Source of the DNA: Asterias rubens
Taxonomy: Eukaryota; Echinodermata; Asteroidea; Forcipulatida; Asteriidae
Length of the DNA: 64,000 nucleotides
Reading direction: 5' to 3'
Assembly: GCF_902459465.1 (NCBI RefSeq)
Contig: NC_047071.1
Span: 9,502,002-9,566,001, forward strand
Both the position numbers and the translations under genes were made by a program. The notes under the pieces were generated by a model. The model had not been told where the DNA came from. It worked only from the letters and a program-made list of their open reading frames with translations, and did not search any database. The first letter of the stretch is position 1. Each line of letters starts with the position of its first letter. Positions 59,569 to 64,000 of this stretch are shown one piece after another.

Positions 59569-59852
59569 ACAAGGCTGTGAAAATGTTCACTAAATTTGGT
59601 CATTGAAGTTGCAAGGAAATGAAGAAAGAAAAACACCCTTGTTGTACAAAATAGTGTGCTTTCAGATGGGAATAAAAGGCTTCTATATAGCCAGAAGTCT
59701 CTTATTATTTTAGTGAGCAATTACCTCAAAAACTACGTTACAGAGGGAGCCGTTTCTCACAATGTCAACATTTCTCCATTGATCTTTAACAACTAAATGG
59801 TTATGCTAACAATTATTTGGAGCAGTTACCAATAGTGTCCATTGCCTTTAAG
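59569..59852 (+). mobile_element. MITE-1 copy, left part missing
   Basis: It begins at aacaaggctgtgaaaatgtt and ends ACCAATAGTGTCCATTGCCT. Its variant stem (aaaaggcttc) is like that of the neighbouring copy at 59267, which suggests a sub-family. Confidence 0.72.
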
Positions 59853-60870
59853 ACTGATTACCAAGCGTAAACCATGCCCCTTAAGCGGAAGCCTAAGAAC
59901 AATAACACAAAGAACAAGGCATAGAATGAACCCTGACTCTAATCACTGTGTCATCAGCTGTTTGGTTGGTTTCCAAATTGCCATAATCCGGCTAACCTTG
60001 ATACATCAAGGGTCCCCTTTATCATCCACTCCGTTGTTTGCAAAAACAAAGATGAACTCGAACTTGCAACTTTCGATGTTACTCTTATGGTTTTCTGTCC
60101 TACTTTTCAAAGACTTTGCATTATTTCTGGATGAAGAGCTATGGCATCCATGGTTTGTGCAGTTTTTACTCATCCATACTTATGGTTTCATTTCACCTGT
60201 ATAGTTTGTGCTTTGCTATAAAATGACATGCAAGTTTAAAAGCACACCACTAGCAAACACATCTGACGTTACACTCGTAACGCCAGAAACCTGCAATGAA
60301 CCTATACGTCACAGGTTCTTTCCAATTGCACCTTGACCGCGCACTCATTTTACATGGATTTTCGCAGGCAAATCATACGAGTGTGTTTACATACATTTAC
60401 AACAAAATCACATGCATGTACAGAAACATAATACAAACGTTAATATTAACAGTGCACACCGCATGCATCTGACAAACCTTTCATTGGACCAATCGAAACA
60501 CTGGATAATTTAAAGCTTATGTTTCATGTCATTGTTTATCACATTCCATCATGGTATTCAATGAAATAATTTTGGTCTGTAAATACCAGTGGCTGTCTTT
60601 AAGGGACCGGTCCACCAGCAAGTACCACAGCGCCCTCAATGAGGAATGTATATATATAGCTCATCAGTCAAGTGCTTTAAAATAAGCTGCACACAATTAT
60701 TTCCATACAAAAGAGCCATAACACCTTCAATGTCTTCGAATTATTATTTTGTGATAGTTAACTCAAACTAAACGTAACTACCTTAATATACGTTCATTTA
60801 ACTTGAGAAATGTAATCACCGGTTCGCAAATTCTTGAAAATGGGTTATCAATACAGATTAGTTATGCGAC

Positions 60871-61258
60871 TTTGAAGGCAGAGGACACTATTGGTAATTG
60901 TCAAAGAACGGTCTTCTCACTTGGTGTATCTCAACATAATTATATGCATAAAATGCATATTTCACAAACCTATGGAAAATTGGACTCGATTAGTCGTGGG
61001 AGTTGCGAGACAACTATGAAAGAAAAAAAAACACCGTTGTCACACGAAGTTGAGTGTTTCGAGACGTCCAATTCTAAACGTGAGGTCTCGAAATCAAATT
61101 CGTGGAAAATTACTTCTTACTCGAAAACTACGTCATTTCAGAGGGAGCCGTTTCTCACAATGTTTTATACTATCAACCTCTCCCCATCACTCGTCACAAA
61201 GTGAGGTTTATGACAATAATTACTTTGAGTAATTACCAATAGTGTCCACTACCTGTAA
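60871..61258 (+). mobile_element. MITE-1 copy, full length
   Basis: It begins TTTGAAGGCAGAGGACACTA and ends ACCAATAGTGTCCACTACCT. The hairpin is TTTCGAGACGTCC against GAGGTCTCGAAATC. Confidence 0.82.
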
Positions 61259-61365
61259 AACCAATGACTTCAACAATTTTCGTTTTGAGAAAAAATCTGA
61301 TATCTTTCCATCACGCCTGATGGAGTAGCATTTTCATTGAATACAAAATTGATAATGTTGCTACT

Positions 61366-61732
61366 AGGTGTCGTGGCCGAGCGGATTAGAGCACCAAACT
61401 CAAGCTCTGGTGCTTCTGTTCAGCAGAGTGTGGGTGTGAATCCAGGTCGTGACACTTGTGTCCCTGAGCAAGACACTATAATTGCTTCTCTCCACACCCA
61501 GGGGTAAATGGGTACCTGTGAGGGCAGAGATGGTTCTTGTGATTGATTTAGCCGAGTAGCGCATATTAATGTTGCACAAGGCTGTATACTCCCCACCAGG
61601 GAGCTGAGATGGGTTTAAGGAGTGATTTAAGGCCCAGTAACCAGGGGTAATAATGTGAAGCGCTTCGGGACGCCCTCCGGGTGTGAAAAGCGCTATATAA
61701 AAAAGGGTTATTATTATTATTATTATTAGGTG
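61366..61732 (+). mobile_element. tRNA-derived SINE, first family, full length with (ATT)n tail
   Basis: The head GTGTCGTGGCCGAGCGGATT and AGAGCACC, with B box GTGGGTGTGAATCCAGG, is followed by the family body. The 3' end reads GTGAAGCGCTTCGGGACGCC and AAAGCGCTATATAAAAAAGG, then (TTA)n. That end resembles the LINE tails at 26050 and 33100. The copy stops 44 bases from the IgR-3 stop codon. Confidence 0.85.
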
Positions 61733-61775
61733 ATGATGATTATGATTTGATAAAAGTGGAACATTACCAACAATG

Positions 61776-63035
61776 TCATTTATTGATGACTTCAACAGTC
61801 ACCCTCGTGCTTCCACTTCGACTCCTGTGAACCGACAATACTTTCTGCACTTTCGAGTATTCGATGGGATCGACTCCGGTCTGCTCAACGCTACTCAAGG
61901 AGGCTGGAGATGGGGGCGATGAGATAGGGGTTGGAGAGGACTTGAACCCACTACCAAAGTCTAAGTCTGCGTAAGTGACATCACTGCCGAAGCTCACAGT
62001 CCGTTGGTTCTCGTAGTCCGGCTGGGAAACAACATCGATGATGCTCTCATAGGAGTTACCGTGGAAGGGAGTGGAATCATTTGTGATGTCTGCTATGCAG
62101 GGATCATTGTGGGATGTGGATGAGGATGCTGACACCGTCAGGCAACACGGTGGAGGAGAAACACCATGGGCAGGTAGTGAGAAGCTACAGCCGGGCCGGT
62201 CCCACCCAGCTGAGCGCTGTCGATCGCTACTCATCATGTCAAAGCTGAAGTTCTCGTACGTCCTCGTCGTGTCAGATATTATTCCGCTGTTTGTTGATCT
62301 GGGTTTGTAGAATGCCATGCATGGCGGTAATGAGTTAGTGCACCCTGGCCTTAAGCCTGATCCTGGAAGCTTCAGATCTTCGTAAATGTTTGGGCAATTT
62401 TCACCGAGCTCGGCGTAGGTTTCGCCGGTTGTGGACTCAGGCTCGGGTCCAGCTTTGTTCACAGTTTTCCCGCTCCATTCATAGTGCCTCACTCTCACAT
62501 TTCTCCTTATGAGAATTGACTCGCCAATCACACCGTTCGCAACTCGCTTAGCAACAGAGTAGCCGTAAAGTTTCAGTGCTAGTATGACAATCACGAAGAA
62601 GCCTGCTACCCCTAAGACAGTCCCTAGGAGAAAAGCATTGTTTAGTCCAATAACTGGCGAGGCAACACTCTCTGGCTGTGCCGTCTCCGGGAGCAGTGGT
62701 CTGAGAGTTGAGGGGGTCAAGTGATGCTCTTCCGCGCCGACCGTATCCACAAGCAGCCTAGCACTGGCTTTGTCTCTACGGCCCCTGGAGCTGAGCACTC
62801 GGCAAGTGACGTCCGTATTGTGGTCCTTCTCTTGAACGTTGTTGATCAAGACGATGCGAGAGTTCTCCTTGAAACTGTAGCGAGTCTCATTGGCGATTTG
62901 GACGGCGGCCTCCCACGAGAATTTCTGTACGCTTTCTGCGAACATCACGTTCGTGTGGCAGGTGAAGACTGCCGTAGCTCCCACTGGCACTCTGTTGTCC
63001 GTAGGGGTGACGCTTACACGCAATGGCGTCGACAT
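61776..63035 (-). CDS. IgR-3: one-Ig-domain receptor with ITAM plus ITIM tail (419 aa); 5' end uncertain
   Basis: An ATG-to-TGA frame. The single Ig domain pairs C26 with C78 (FSWEA) and follows the Ig3 pattern of IgR-1 and IgR-2. The membrane span is about 133-155 (NNAFLLGTVLGVAGFFVIVI), then basic residues. Tail motifs: YAEL (Y207), seven residues, YEDL (Y218), a canonical ITAM; VTYADL (Y355) and IEYSKV (Y393) fit the ITIM; YENF (Y260) and YENQ (Y341) are possible Grb2 SH2 sites. In vertebrates a phosphorylated ITAM recruits Syk/ZAP-70 kinases, so this protein is inferred to be activating or dual. Oddity: there is no signal peptide and no Ig1 or Ig2. An in-frame TAA lies nine codons before the ATG and no good splice acceptor falls between, so either the N-terminus is lost or an unusual upstream exon is used. 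Confidence 0.85.
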   Translation of the reverse strand: MSTPLRVSVTPTDNRVPVGATAVFTCHTNVMFAESVQKFSWEAAVQIANETRYSFKENSRIVLINNVQEKDHNTDVTCRVLSSRGRRDKASARLLVDTVGAEEHHLTPSTLRPLLPETAQPESVASPVIGLNNAFLLGTVLGVAGFFVIVILALKLYGYSVAKRVANGVIGESILIRRNVRVRHYEWSGKTVNKAGPEPESTTGETYAELGENCPNIYEDLKLPGSGLRPGCTNSLPPCMAFYKPRSTNSGIISDTTRTYENFSFDMMSSDRQRSAGWDRPGCSFSLPAHGVSPPPCCLTVSASSSTSHNDPCIADITNDSTPFHGNSYESIIDVVSQPDYENQRTVSFGSDVTYADLDFGSGFKSSPTPISSPPSPASLSSVEQTGVDPIEYSKVQKVLSVHRSRSGSTRVTVEVINK

Positions 63036-64000
63036 TGCAATACCGTCAATTGCAAATAATTAAGTGCAAAAGGAGACTTGTTCTCTGATGAAATCTTAGG
63101 ATTTCAGTGAAGAGAAACTTCCCAGAATGTACTCCAGAACAATTTTGTTAAACTCCTCAAAATGAAGAATAAGAAGTTCTGCTCACATTCGCGAACTCCT
63201 TGGTTCGTTAACAAAACGTCTCACCAAATTGAGAGAGGTGTTTTTCTCTCAAGTGCCGACTTTCAAATGATGACTACCACAAGAAGAAGATTGTTTTGTC
63301 CGGTTCAGACGACCGGAACCCAGGGGTCATGTCACCAAGAAGGGGTTTTGTTCAGTAAGAGTGTCGTCTGCTCATCAGGACATGGTCTAATTGAATGGTC
63401 TTTGCTTCCCGTTTGCGAGTCACTGTCAAGCACAGTATTACTTATGTGTTATTGCCCGGCACTCAAAGGAACGAACTGTCACAAACCGTCGCAGTATGTG
63501 GGTGTCGTTGTCTGAAACAAGTCCCAAATGGTCGGCAAAAAACGTATCCTTAGTAGAAATGACGTGCGTTGAGTCAAGTTTTGTGACTCAATATTTTGTA
63601 AAGACGAAATTCACGTTACAGTATACTCAGTTCAGAGATGACGCAGCATTGATTTTCCCTCCTGGTGAAATTGCTACAGTAATGCATAATACACACAGAA
63701 GCACTCTATGTTGTTAAAAAGTAAAGACATCATAACGTTCAGTACACCTCGTGTCACACATGACAGGGTTCGCCTTGACACATTCATGTCATTCTATCTC
63801 GTGATTGGGTGACTTTTAACGGCACATGGCATTGTTCCAAGCACGCTAAAATAAAACTTAGTTCCCTTATACTGCCGCCGTCCAAGCCATTTGTCATCAG
63901 CTGACTACAACTAGAACCTGGCAGTTTAAACAAAGACAAGAACAACTCTGACAATCGCGTGCGAGCACTCATCCACACTAACACGATCAATTTAGAGAAG
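63036..64000. other. Upstream flank of IgR-3, nothing recognised
   Basis: Searched by eye on the minus strand for a signal peptide, Ig1, Ig2 or a splice donor leading into IgR-3; none is convincing. The two plus-strand frames at 63162-63717 have no family resemblance. Confidence 0.55.

Larger units (their letters stand above)
56628..61775. other. Tail-to-tail spacer between IgR-2 and IgR-3
   Basis: It is made up largely of MITE-1, MITE-3 and SINE copies, with AT-rich DNA between them. Possible IgR-2 poly(A) signals AATAAA lie at 57610 and 57962. The frames at 58058, 59842 and 60803 overlap repeats or show no domain. Confidence 0.6.

Overview
The window looks like nuclear DNA of a marine invertebrate deuterostome, most likely an echinoderm and perhaps a sea star. 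The reasons are AT-rich introns and spacers full of TACATGTA-type words, dense short inverted-repeat transposons, tRNA-derived SINEs, and protein-coding exons that align closely with vertebrate housekeeping genes. The species cannot be fixed from sequence reading alone.

Layout, left to right. Bases 1-1671 hold the last two exons of CIAO2A (FAM96A; + strand), a cytosolic iron-sulfur assembly factor whose 5' part lies outside the window. Bases 8283-10032 hold the three exons of COX5A (- strand), a cytochrome c oxidase subunit. Bases 11418-35222 hold a complete 14-exon ARIH1 (+ strand), an RBR-type E3 ubiquitin ligase of 507 residues with every zinc ligand and the catalytic cysteine in place. 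These three genes all sit on chromosome 15 in human, so the left half is a slice of old conserved synteny.

The right half (44-63 kb) is different. It holds three intronless open reading frames for immunoglobulin-superfamily membrane receptors. IgR-1 (44236-46047, -) has a signal peptide, three Ig domains, a Thr-rich stalk, one membrane span and a tail with two canonical ITIMs plus an ITSM-like motif. IgR-2 (54414-56627, +) has the same outer layout, but its long tail carries about 15 YxxP motifs, most of them in a tandem repeat built on YYEPP. IgR-3 (61776-63035, -) keeps one Ig domain and a membrane span, and its tail has a textbook ITAM (YAEL-x7-YEDL) followed by two ITIMs. Together they look like an invertebrate set of inhibitory, scaffold and activating Ig receptors. 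This is the most interesting content of the window.

The rest is introns and spacers with many transposon relics. The commonest is a ~390-bp terminal-inverted-repeat element, called MITE-1 here (15 longer copies plus terminal scraps). Others are a fold-back palindromic element (MITE-2), a third TIR family (MITE-3), two hAT-type elements with clear 8-bp target duplications, two 3' ends of LINEs, several tRNA-derived SINEs, and short hammerhead-ribozyme-like remnants of Penelope-like elements. No functional tRNA, rRNA or CRISPR array is seen.
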